Below, piece by piece: positions 1 to 6,069 of a DNA stretch of 6,073 nt. Made by a program: the position numbers and the translations under genes. Positions within the stretch are counted from its first letter, which is position 1; each line of letters opens with the position of its first letter. Below the pieces are notes generated by a model. The model worked only from the letters and a program-made list of their open reading frames with translations. It made no database searches and was not told the origin of the DNA. Source of the stretch: Chloroflexota bacterium (GTDB lineage: Bacteria; Chloroflexota; Dehalococcoidia; DSTF01; JACRBR01); contig JAKAMA010000162.1 in the NCBI GenBank assembly GCA_021813085.1, positions 1 through 6,073 of the forward strand, read 5' to 3'.

Positions 1-1
1 C

Positions 2-904
2 GAGCTGCGCCCAGGCGACAGCGCGTGGGCGCAGATCCGCCTCGCGACGCCCGTCGCCGTCGCGCGCGGCGACCGCTTCGTCCTCCGCACGCCGGACGAC
101 ACCGTCGGCGGCGGCGTCATCGCCGATGCGGCGCCGAAGCGCCACCGGCGCCGCGACCCGGCCGTGCCCGCGGCGCTCCAGGCGCTCCTCTCCGACACAC
201 CCGACGAGGTCGTGCTGAGCGCCATCGCACGTTACCCCCTGGTCGAGCGCGCGGCGCTGGCCGCCGAGCTGACGCTCCCGGCCGAAGCGCTCGCCGCTAC
301 GCTCGTGTCACTCGTCGCGTCCGGTGCGGTCCGCCGCTTCGGCCAAGACGCCGCGCCGCGCTACGCGACCGCGGACACGGCCAGCGCGCTCTCGCGCCAG
401 GCGGAGCACACCCTCGCCGCGTACCACCGCGCCCATCACCTGCGGCCCGGAATGCCGCTACAAGAGCTGCGCACGCGCCTGCGGCTCGACGCGGCGGCCT
501 TCGAAGCGATCTCGGCGGCCTGGGACAGCGTGCGGGTCCACGACGGCGTGGCCGCGCTCGCGTCCTTCGCGCCGCGCGTCTCGGACGATGAGCGGCGCGA
601 AGTGGACACCTTCCTGGCATCGCTGCGCGAAAGCGCCGCAGCCCCCACGCTGCCACCTGAGCTGCTCGCCTACCTCGTGCAGTCCGGCGCCGTCGTCGAC
701 GCCGGCGGCATCGTCTTCGACGGTGCGGCCTTCGATGCGATGGCCGCTGCGGTGCGCGCGGAGATCGAGCGGCAGGGCGCGATCACGCTCGCGCAGACAC
801 GCGACCTGCTCGGCACGGGCCGCAAGCAGGCGCAGGCGCTGCTCGAGGAGCTGGACCGGCGCCGCGTGACGCGGCGGGAGGGCGACGCGCGGGTGCTGCG
901 GTGA
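2..904 (+). CDS. selB: Selenocysteine-specific translation elongation factor SelB, C-terminal part (5' end outside window)
   Basis: The reading frame is open from base 2 to a TGA at 902-904, giving the last 300 residues; the GTP-binding domain lies beyond the left edge. SelB carries Sec-tRNA(Sec) to the ribosome and binds the SECIS hairpin through its C-terminal winged helices. Visible residues 1-50 finish the third beta-barrel domain, with the family signature GDRFVLR (23-29), the TVGGG motif (34-38) and the basic PKRHRRR stretch. Four winged-helix modules follow, roughly at 65-125, 135-193, 197-240 and 241-300. The second contains YHRAHHLRPGMPLQELR, very typical of SelB. The last contains ITLAQTRDLLGTGRKQAQAL and ends TRREGDARVLR, the usual SelB C-terminus, so the 3' end is intact. 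A GTG at 164 could be mistaken for a start, but the conserved barrel sequence lies upstream of it. The gene faces the secF operon. Its presence implies that the organism makes selenoproteins; none is visible here. Confidence 0.95.
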   Translation, partial: ELRPGDSAWAQIRLATPVAVARGDRFVLRTPDDTVGGGVIADAAPKRHRRRDPAVPAALQALLSDTPDEVVLSAIARYPLVERAALAAELTLPAEALAATLVSLVASGAVRRFGQDAAPRYATADTASALSRQAEHTLAAYHRAHHLRPGMPLQELRTRLRLDAAAFEAISAAWDSVRVHDGVAALASFAPRVSDDERREVDTFLASLRESAAAPTLPPELLAYLVQSGAVVDAGGIVFDGAAFDAMAAAVRAEIERQGAITLAQTRDLLGTGRKQAQALLEELDRRRVTRREGDARVLR

Positions 905-908
905 GCGC

Positions 909-932
909 GACGGCGATCCGGATCCGGCCGTC
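909..932. terminator. Small hairpin in the selB/secF convergent spacer, possible bidirectional terminator
   Basis: GACGGC (909-914) pairs with GCCGTC (927-932). Inside, GAT (915-917) pairs with ATC (922-924) around a CCGG loop, leaving a 2-base bulge. The core also contains the perfect 10-base palindromes GATCCGGATC (915-924) and CCGGATCCGG (918-927). It starts 5 bases after the selB stop and lies 18 bases beyond the secF stop, where convergent genes need termination. There is no T-tract on either side, so it is not a classical intrinsic terminator; Rho or another factor may act instead. Confidence 0.3.
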
Positions 933-949
933 AGGACGCCGCGCGGCTG

Positions 950-1960
950 CTACTCCGTCAGCGTCGCCTCCTGCGGGCGCGGGCGCGCCGAGCGGCCGGT
1001 CAGCCTGCGCCAGGCACGCGGGATGTCGCCCTGCTGCCACGTTACGAGGAACATGCTGGCGATGAAGATGGAGCTGTACGCACCGGTGCTGACGCCGACG
1101 AGCAGCACCAGCAGGAAGTCCCGGATGCTGCCGCCGCCGAGCAGCAGCAGCGCCAGGATGGCGAAGAGCAGCGTCAGCGTCGTGTTGAACGACCGTCCCA
1201 TGGTCTGCAGCAGGCTGTGGTTCACGGCGTCCGGGAAGTTGCGGATCAGGCCGCGCGACACGTTCTCGCGCACGCGGTCGAACACCACGATCGAGTCGTG
1301 CACGCTGAAGCCCACAACCGTCAGCACACCCGTGATGAAGAATGTGTCGACCTGGATGTTCAGCACCTTACCCAGGATCGAGAACACCCCTACCACCAGC
1401 AGCACGTCGTGCAGCAGGGCGACGATCGCCGACACGCCGTAGCGCATCGAGTTCGGCACGTTACTAAAGGAGTACGTGATATAGAGCGTGATGCCGATCG
1501 ACGCCAGCAGCACCGCGATCGCCGCATCACGTCCGATCTGCTGGGACACGGCGGCCGAGACCGAGGAGAAGTCGATGAACTGCGTCGTCGGCTTGCCCTG
1601 CGTGTCCAGGAAGCCTCCGTGCAGCTTGCTCAGCGCCGACTGGATGGCATCGCGCTCGGAAGGGAGCGAAGGGCCCACAGGCGGGATGGTTGCTGACCCG
1701 CCGATCTCCTTCGTCTGCACGAGAAACTCATTGTTGCCGGCGCCCTGGACGCGCGCCTCCGGGTGCCCCAGCTTCGCGAGCTCGGACTTGACCTGTGCGT
1801 TCGTGGTGGGCTGTGCGTAGCGGAACGAGAAGGTCGTGCCGCTCGTGAACTCGATCCCCGGCTTCAGGCGCGGCGGGATCATCAGGGAGATCGCTCCCGG
1901 CAGCAGGACGAGGAACGAGAGCAGGTAGAACCAGTTCCGCTTCGCGACCAGGTTAAGCAT
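950..1960 (-). CDS. secF: Protein translocase subunit SecF
   Basis: This is a 336-residue membrane protein ending at TAG (950-952). SecF pairs with SecD as an RND-type, proton-driven accessory of SecYEG that helps late steps of protein export. TM1 is at about 8-27, followed by the hallmark GIEFTSGTTFSF (35-46) and an extracytoplasmic domain to about 140. Five more membrane segments follow, between about 145 and 308. Conserved points are HDVLLVVGVF (184-193), VVGFSVHDSIVVFDRVREN in and after TM4 (215-233, with D222, D228 and R229) and GAYSSIFIA (293-301). It has no cysteine. I chose the ATG at 1958-1960 because GGAGG (1967-1971) lies 6 bases upstream and the protein then begins MLNLVAKRNWFYLL, as in the family. 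An in-frame ATG at 2002 would add 14 residues and lacks a Shine-Dalgarno sequence. The start overlaps the end of secD by 8 bases, which implies coupled synthesis of the two partners. Confidence 0.96.
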   Translation of the reverse strand: MLNLVAKRNWFYLLSFLVLLPGAISLMIPPRLKPGIEFTSGTTFSFRYAQPTTNAQVKSELAKLGHPEARVQGAGNNEFLVQTKEIGGSATIPPVGPSLPSERDAIQSALSKLHGGFLDTQGKPTTQFIDFSSVSAAVSQQIGRDAAIAVLLASIGITLYITYSFSNVPNSMRYGVSAIVALLHDVLLVVGVFSILGKVLNIQVDTFFITGVLTVVGFSVHDSIVVFDRVRENVSRGLIRNFPDAVNHSLLQTMGRSFNTTLTLLFAILALLLLGGGSIRDFLLVLLVGVSTGAYSSIFIASMFLVTWQQGDIPRAWRRLTGRSARPRPQEATLTE

Positions 1961-3656
1961 CGGCGCCCTCCGCGGGACCAAGCGCACCCGCGGTCCGCTC
2001 ATCGTAGTCCGGCTTGTCGTCGGTCCAGAGCCACAGCCGGCGGGCCAGCGGCGTCGCCAGCGCCAGGCGCAGGAACGAGCGCGTCACCGTGATCGCCGAG
2101 AACAGGCTGACGACGACGCCGATCGCCAGCGTCAGCGCGAAGCCCTTGATGAGCGTCGAGGCGAACGCGTTGCCCATCCAGTACAGGATCGCCGTGGTGA
2201 TCAGCGTCGACACGTTGCTGTCGCGGATCGACGTCCACGCGCGGTCGAAGCCCGCGTTCACCGCCGGGATCAGGCTGCGGCCGTTACGCAGCTCTTCTTT
2301 CGACCGCTCGAAGATCAGGATGTTCGCGTCGACCGCCATGCCGACGGACAACACGAACGCCGCGATGCCGGCGAGCGTCAGCGTCACGGGACCAGAGCCG
2401 GGAAGCCCGATCTTGAAGATCGCCAGCACGACGGCCGTGTAGATCACCAGCGCCATGCTGGCGAGCAGCCCGGGCAGCCTGTAATAGAGGATCATGAACG
2501 CCATGATCAGCAGCATCGCGATCAGGCCCGCCTGCACCGAGTGCAGCACCGCCTGGTCGCCGAGCGTCGCGTCGACCGTCTGCTGCTCGATCACCTTCAT
2601 CTGGATCGGAAACGCGCCGTTGTTGAGGAACGTCTTCAGGCGTTGGGCGTCGGCGAGCGTCAGGCCGGTCGTCGTGCCGGTGCTGGTGATCTCGCTCTGC
2701 ACCCGTGGCGCGATGATGCGGCCGTTGGCGCCGCGGATGGGCTCGCCGTCCAGGAAGGTCGCCAGGGGCAGCCCGTTCGTCTGGCCGCCGATGCGGCGCG
2801 TCAACGAGCCGAACACCTTCTGGCCGTCCTTCGTCATGTTGAAGATGAGCTGCGGTTGGCCCAGCGAGTCGAACTGCACACTCGTGTTCCGCTGCAGGAA
2901 CTGGCCCGTCATGATCGTTGGGGCGCCGTTCAGGTCGCCCTTCGCCGGCGTCCAGACGACGTTCTCGGTGTCGTACGCCGTCGTGTAGGTCGGCGTCACG
3001 CGCTGGATGGTGCCGTCCGGGTTCTTCGCGATGTTGCCCGCCGCGTCCTTGAGCGCGACGGCGCCCTTGGCGTCGACGTTTGGCTCGCAGGTGCCGGGCT
3101 TGTAGTACACCTTCGAGCCGTCCGGCACGACGGCGAGCGCGGCACCGGCGCCGCCCTGCCCGCCCTGTTGCAGCCCCTCGCAGAACATCAGCACCGCGGG
3201 ACGCGTCAGGTCCTGCAATTGCTGCGCGGTGATGCCGGGCGCCTCGACGATCAGCCGGTCGCTGCCGGACACCTGGACCTGCGACTCGGACACGCCGAGC
3301 GGGTTGATGCGGCTCTCGATGATCTGCTTGTTCGCCTTGATGCCGTCGGTGATGTCCGCGGGCGTCAGCTTGCTGTTCGCGGGCACCACGGCCTGGAGCA
3401 CGACGCGCGAGCCGCCCTGGAGGTCGAGGCCGAGCGTCATGCCCTTGCAGTCCGCCGCCGGGTTCGAGGCGCTGGTGTGCGCTGTGTGACACGGCAGGCC
3501 GATGCCGAGGATCTTGCCCGGCAACCCCTGCCCGGAGGGCCACGGAATGAACGATGGCAGGTAGCGGTCAGGCTCGTTCGGCCAGACCGCGTAGATCGCC
3601 CCCGCCGCGACGGCGATGATCAGAAAGATCGAGAGGCGGTTCCACCACTTCCACAT
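1953..3656 (-). CDS. secD: Protein translocase subunit SecD
   Basis: This 567-residue protein ends at TAA (1953-1955). SecD forms the SecDF complex, which binds emerging polypeptides outside the membrane and uses proton flow to pull them through SecYEG. TM1 is at about 8-25. The signature LGLDLQGG is at 75-82, and the large extracytoplasmic P1 domain extends to about 365. It includes a glycine-rich insertion-like stretch near 163-172 and conserved segments such as LATFLDGEPI and LNNGAFPIQMKVIEQQTV. TM2-TM6 lie at about 373-391, 396-414, 424-445, 483-497 and 503-524. TM4 carries VDANILIFER (442-451), with D443 matching the proton-relay aspartate of the family. Four cysteines (56, 70, 159, 190) lie in the extracytoplasmic part. 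The ATG overlaps the yajC stop as TAATG. GAGGAG at 3668-3673, inside yajC, is a Shine-Dalgarno sequence with a long 11-base spacing. Confidence 0.97.
   Translation of the reverse strand: MWKWWNRLSIFLIIAVAAGAIYAVWPNEPDRYLPSFIPWPSGQGLPGKILGIGLPCHTAHTSASNPAADCKGMTLGLDLQGGSRVVLQAVVPANSKLTPADITDGIKANKQIIESRINPLGVSESQVQVSGSDRLIVEAPGITAQQLQDLTRPAVLMFCEGLQQGGQGGAGAALAVVPDGSKVYYKPGTCEPNVDAKGAVALKDAAGNIAKNPDGTIQRVTPTYTTAYDTENVVWTPAKGDLNGAPTIMTGQFLQRNTSVQFDSLGQPQLIFNMTKDGQKVFGSLTRRIGGQTNGLPLATFLDGEPIRGANGRIIAPRVQSEITSTGTTTGLTLADAQRLKTFLNNGAFPIQMKVIEQQTVDATLGDQAVLHSVQAGLIAMLLIMAFMILYYRLPGLLASMALVIYTAVVLAIFKIGLPGSGPVTLTLAGIAAFVLSVGMAVDANILIFERSKEELRNGRSLIPAVNAGFDRAWTSIRDSNVSTLITTAILYWMGNAFASTLIKGFALTLAIGVVVSLFSAITVTRSFLRLALATPLARRLWLWTDDKPDYDERTAGALGPAEGADA
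1967..1971 (-). promoter_or_regulatory. Shine-Dalgarno site that fixes the secF start
   Basis: GGAGG on the - strand lies 6 bases before the ATG at 1958-1960 and within the 3' end of secD. It supports the shorter SecF start over the in-frame ATG at 2002, which has no purine-rich site in front of it. Confidence 0.75.
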
Positions 3657-3985
3657 TACCCGTGCTTCTCCTCAATCCCGGCGGCCCGTCGCGAATGGAT
3701 GGTCTGCCCCGCCGCGACCCGCTGCGCGATCGCGCTCGCCAGCGCGTTGACGATGACGCCGCTCCCGAAGTCGATGACAATCTGCACCGGGCCAGCCTCC
3801 GGGATGTACACGTCCTTCACCGTCCCCAGGAACCCGGACGTGGTCAGCACTTCGTCGCCCACCTGCAGGTCCTTGATGTCCTTCTGCTGCCGCTTCTGCT
3901 CCTGCTGCTGCGGCCGCAGCACGATCAGGTAGAACGCAACGATGATGCCGATGACAACGACGAAACTAAGCTCGGCTGCGTTCAT
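3656..3985 (-). CDS. yajC: Preprotein translocase subunit YajC
   Basis: This 109-residue protein, of normal length for YajC, ends at TAA (3656-3658). YajC is a small inner-membrane partner of SecDF and the Sec holotranslocon. A single membrane segment (about 5-23) is followed at once by the family hallmark RPQQ (24-27), then a charged, glutamine-rich stretch (EQKRQQKDIKDL) and the beta-rich cytoplasmic domain opening GDEVLTTSGFLGTV (43-56). The ATG overlaps the stop of the upstream nucleotidyltransferase as ATGA (4-base overlap). No good Shine-Dalgarno sequence is visible before it, so initiation probably depends on ribosomes finishing the upstream gene. The order yajC-secD-secF is the classic one. 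Confidence 0.95.
   Translation of the reverse strand: MNAAELSFVVVIGIIVAFYLIVLRPQQQEQKRQQKDIKDLQVGDEVLTTSGFLGTVKDVYIPEAGPVQIVIDFGSGVIVNALASAIAQRVAAGQTIHSRRAAGIEEKHG
3668..3673 (-). promoter_or_regulatory. Shine-Dalgarno site for secD inside yajC
   Basis: GAGGAG on the - strand lies 11 bases before the secD ATG, within the last YajC codons (Glu-Glu). The spacing is longer than ideal, and the TAATG overlap suggests that coupling to yajC translation also contributes. Confidence 0.6.
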
Positions 3986-5472
3986 CTTGACGTGTCCGCC
4001 GTCCTCGGCCCTCCCCGCACCTGCTCCCTGACGAACGCCAGCGCGCCCTCGCGGTCGCGCACCTCGCCGCCGGCCTGCGCCTCTTCGACCGCGGCCAGCA
4101 GGCGCCCGATCGCCGGGCCTTCCACGAGACCCAGTGCCGACATGATGTCATGCCCCGTCAGGAGCCGGGGCGGATGCACTATACCTTCATCCTCAGAAGA
4201 ACGCACGAGCAGGCTGTTCATATACGCCACGTGCCGCCGCCAGCCCGCGCGTGTCATCTTCGGCCCGCGCGCGGCGGCCGCGTCGGCGAGCGAGAGGAAC
4301 AGCACCGCCTCGGCGGCATCGCCCAGGTCCCTGAAGAAGCGATACAACGCGCGCCGCGTCGGCGCCTCGCCGGGCCGTGCCAGTTGGACGGGCCGCAGGT
4401 GCTGCTCAACCAGCAGCGCAACCCAGCGCACCTCTTGCTCAGGGAATCGGTAGCGGCGCAGGATCTCGGCCGCCGTCCGCGCGCCGGCGTCCGCGTGCCC
4501 GAAGAAGCGGATGCGGCCGTCGGGCTGGCGCTCGCGCGTCCGCGGCTTCGCGACGTCGTGCAGCAGCGCCGCAAGCCGCAGGAGCGCGGCGCGCGGCTGA
4601 CCGCGGCCCGGCGGCTCCGCGAAGTACCCGCGCAGCCGATCTTCGCACCAGCCGAAGACGCCCCACAGCTCCTCCCAGAGCCACGCCGTCTCGCCGGCTG
4701 GCCGCGCCGGTGCCAGCATGAGATCGAGCGCACCAACGGTCCGCATGTTGTGCTCGAACACGTCGTACGCGTGCTCGGGCGGCTGCTCGACGCCCTTCCC
4801 GGCCGCCACCTCCGGCAGCAGCGCCTCCAGCAGCCCAACGGCGTCGAGCAGCCAGAGCCCCGAGGCGGCATCGTCCAGCGCGAGGATGTGGCCCAGCTCG
4901 TCCCGCCGCCGCTCGGCAGCCGCATCGATCGCGCGCGGCGCGCGCTCCCGCACCGCCGCGGACGTCTCGGCCTCCAGCGCGAACCCCAGCTCCGCGGCGA
5001 TGCGCACGCCGCGCAGCAAGCGCAGCGGGTCCGCATCGAGCGCCGCGGGCGAGGTCATGCGCACGAGCCGCGCATCGAGGTCGCGCAGGCCGCCGCAGGG
5101 GTCGATGACCGCGCCTCCCGCGAGCGGTACCGCGAGGGCGTCCACGGTGAAGTCGCGCCGGCGCAGGTCGTCGTCCAGCGTCCCCTGCAGCGCGGCGACG
5201 TCGATCTGTCGCACCTCACCCCGAGCGAGCACCACGCGCGCGACGTCGCGCGCATCGTCGAGCGCGACGAAGCGGCCGCCGAGCGCGGCCGCGAGGCCGC
5301 GCGCCCACGCGCGCGCGTGGCCCGCGAGCGCCAGGTCGAGGTCGCGCACCTCGCGCCCGAGCAGTGCGTCGCGTAGGGTGCCGCCGACGACGTACGTGTC
5401 GATGCCAGCCGCGTGACAGGCGACGGCACGCAGCAACGCTTCGGTCCGGCGCGGGACGACGAACTCTCTCAC
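3982..5472 (-). CDS. Class II tRNA nucleotidyltransferase (CCA-adding or poly(A) polymerase family) with HD domain
   Basis: This 496-residue protein starts at GTG (5470-5472) and ends at TGA (3982-3984). The family adds or repairs the 3' CCA of tRNA without a nucleic acid template. The nucleotidyltransferase head shows GGTLRDALLGR (30-40), the metal-binding pair D44/D46 in RDLDLAL, RRRDFTVDAL (104-113), and ADPLRLLRGVR (147-157), the amino-acid 'template' motif. An ERRRDEL helix follows at 187-193. The C-terminal half holds an HD phosphohydrolase domain with H241, H305-D306 in LLHDVAKP, H326 in FFGHAD, H358, and probably D397. In E. coli the HD domain of the CCA enzyme has phosphodiesterase and phosphatase activity; the same here is inference. 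The template motif reads ADPLR rather than EDxxR, so full CCA, CC-only or A-only addition cannot be told apart by eye. No good Shine-Dalgarno sequence precedes the GTG, and an in-frame stop at 5515-5517 limits any upstream extension. It heads the yajC-secD-secF operon. Confidence 0.92.
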   Translation of the reverse strand: MREFVVPRRTEALLRAVACHAAGIDTYVVGGTLRDALLGREVRDLDLALAGHARAWARGLAAALGGRFVALDDARDVARVVLARGEVRQIDVAALQGTLDDDLRRRDFTVDALAVPLAGGAVIDPCGGLRDLDARLVRMTSPAALDADPLRLLRGVRIAAELGFALEAETSAAVRERAPRAIDAAAERRRDELGHILALDDAASGLWLLDAVGLLEALLPEVAAGKGVEQPPEHAYDVFEHNMRTVGALDLMLAPARPAGETAWLWEELWGVFGWCEDRLRGYFAEPPGRGQPRAALLRLAALLHDVAKPRTRERQPDGRIRFFGHADAGARTAAEILRRYRFPEQEVRWVALLVEQHLRPVQLARPGEAPTRRALYRFFRDLGDAAEAVLFLSLADAAAARGPKMTRAGWRRHVAYMNSLLVRSSEDEGIVHPPRLLTGHDIMSALGLVEGPAIGRLLAAVEEAQAGGEVRDREGALAFVREQVRGGPRTADTSR

Positions 5473-5476
5473 CTGA

Positions 5477-5518
5477 TCACAAAGGGGAGCGCGCCGCGCT
5501 CCCCGCTCCCGTCTTCAT
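5477..5518 (-). CDS. Possible 13-codon leader ORF upstream of the tRNA nucleotidyltransferase gene
   Basis: On the - strand an ATG at 5516-5518 is preceded by GGAGG (5526-5530) at an ideal 7-base spacing. It opens an ORF for MKTGAGSAARSPL that stops at TGA (5477-5479), just 4 bases before the GTG of the nucleotidyltransferase gene. That gene has no good ribosome-binding site of its own, so termination-reinitiation from this ORF is a reasonable hypothesis. Codons 5-12 run through the 9-bp hairpin at 5484-5504, so translation would open that structure. The peptide has no recognisable family or run of one amino acid, and the arrangement could be chance. Confidence 0.3.
   Translation of the reverse strand: MKTGAGSAARSPL
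5484..5504 (-). terminator. Terminator-like hairpin after def, before the tRNA nucleotidyltransferase gene
   Basis: GGGGAGCGC and GCGCTCCCC form a perfect 9-bp GC-rich stem with a 3-base loop. On the - strand the stem is followed directly by TTT and then GTGATC, a very short T-tract. It lies 37 bases after the def stop and 11 bases before the GTG of the next gene. It may partly terminate def transcripts, act as an attenuator for the downstream operon, or stabilise an mRNA end. There is no T-run on the + strand side, so orientation favours the - strand. Confidence 0.5.
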
Positions 5519-5541
5519 CGCCCGACCTCCCACTACCACGC

Positions 5542-6057
5542 TCAGACCAGACTCACCTCCGCCTCGGGCGCCTCATCGTCGACCGATGGACGGATCGGGA
5601 TCAGCTCGTCGGCGCTCTGCAGGTGGTCGATGTACAGCACGCCGTTGATGTGGTCGATCTCGTGTTCGAGCGCCTGGGCCAGCAGGTTGTCCGCGGCCTT
5701 CAGCCGGACCTGCTTGCCGTCCCTGTCCAGCGCCTTCACGGTGACCTGCCGCGAGCGCGTGATTTCGGCCTGGTAGCCGGGAACGGAGAGGCAGCCCTCC
5801 GTCACGCGCCGCTCACCCGACGCCTTGACGATCTCCGGGTTGATCAGCACCTTGAGGCCGTCGTCTGGCGTATCGATGACGACGACGCGCAGCGACTGAC
5901 CCACCTGCGGCGCCGCCAGGCCGACGCCCGGTGCCGCGTGCATCGTGTCGATCATGTCGTCGATCAGCTTCTGGAGCGACGCATCGATCTTCCTGACCTT
6001 CTTCGCCTTCTCGCGGAGCACAGGGTCGCCCGCGATGCGGATCGGCAGGATGCCCAT
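5542..6057 (-). CDS. def: Peptide deformylase
   Basis: This 171-residue, metal-dependent cytoplasmic enzyme removes the formyl group from the N-terminal methionine of nascent proteins. All three family motifs are present. [10 protein letters not shown] is at 44-53, with Q51 in the oxyanion position. EGCLSVP is at 87-93, with metal ligand C89. [14 protein letters not shown] is at 131-144, with ligands H132 and H136 and catalytic E133. The N-terminus [15 protein letters not shown] is typical. The tail after about residue 157 is acidic and probably disordered. I chose the ATG at 6055-6057 because GAGGTGA (6063-6069) lies 5 bases upstream; an in-frame GTG at 6064-6066 sits inside that Shine-Dalgarno sequence and would add only three residues. 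The stop is TGA at 5542-5544. A 69-base spacer with a hairpin separates it from the next gene, so it may be only partly cotranscribed with the sec operon. Its promoter is outside the window. Confidence 0.97.
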   Translation of the reverse strand: MGILPIRIAGDPVLREKAKKVRKIDASLQKLIDDMIDTMHAAPGVGLAAPQVGQSLRVVVIDTPDDGLKVLINPEIVKASGERRVTEGCLSVPGYQAEITRSRQVTVKALDRDGKQVRLKAADNLLAQALEHEIDHINGVLYIDHLQSADELIPIRPSVDDEAPEAEVSLV

Positions 6058-6062
6058 CGTCC

Positions 6063-6069
6063 TCACCTC
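6063..6069 (-). promoter_or_regulatory. Strong Shine-Dalgarno site for def
   Basis: GAGGTGA on the - strand matches seven bases of the anti-16S consensus and lies 5 bases before the ATG at 6055-6057. It decides the def start in favour of that ATG and against the GTG at 6064-6066. Confidence 0.8.

Noticed and set aside
164..166. GTG as a start for a separate 246-residue protein
   Set aside because: The frame is open upstream to base 2 and encodes conserved SelB barrel motifs (GDRFVLR, TVGGG), so this codon is an internal valine.
1466..1485. AAAGGAG followed by GTG on the + strand, resembling a ribosome-binding site and start
   Set aside because: The frame hits a TAG two codons after the GTG, and the sequence is antisense to a SecF membrane segment.
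2284..3543. - strand frame of about 419 codons overlapping secD in another phase
   Set aside because: It reads as Arg/Gly/Asp/His-rich sequence with no conserved features, while the secD frame has the family motifs and membrane segments.
2541..3932. Long + strand open frame (about 463 codons) antisense to secD and yajC
   Set aside because: It covers two well-supported Sec genes and crosses their junction. The composition is Arg/Ala/Val/His-rich low-complexity sequence with no recognisable motif, so it is a GC-driven shadow.
4178..4183. TATAGT on the - strand within the nucleotidyltransferase gene as a -10 box for yajC-secD-secF
   Set aside because: No reasonable -35 element lies 16-18 bases upstream, and the match sits in a locally AT-richer coding stretch. 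Tight overlaps of the genes make an internal promoter unnecessary.
4150..5376. Long + strand open frame (about 408 codons) antisense to the tRNA nucleotidyltransferase gene
   Set aside because: It lies entirely opposite a gene with clear family motifs. Its translation is rich in Arg, Ala and Gln without domain or membrane pattern, as expected for the mirror frame of a GC-rich gene.
6064..6066. GTG start for def
   Set aside because: It lies within the Shine-Dalgarno sequence GAGGTGA that serves the ATG at 6055-6057, and it would add only three unconserved residues.
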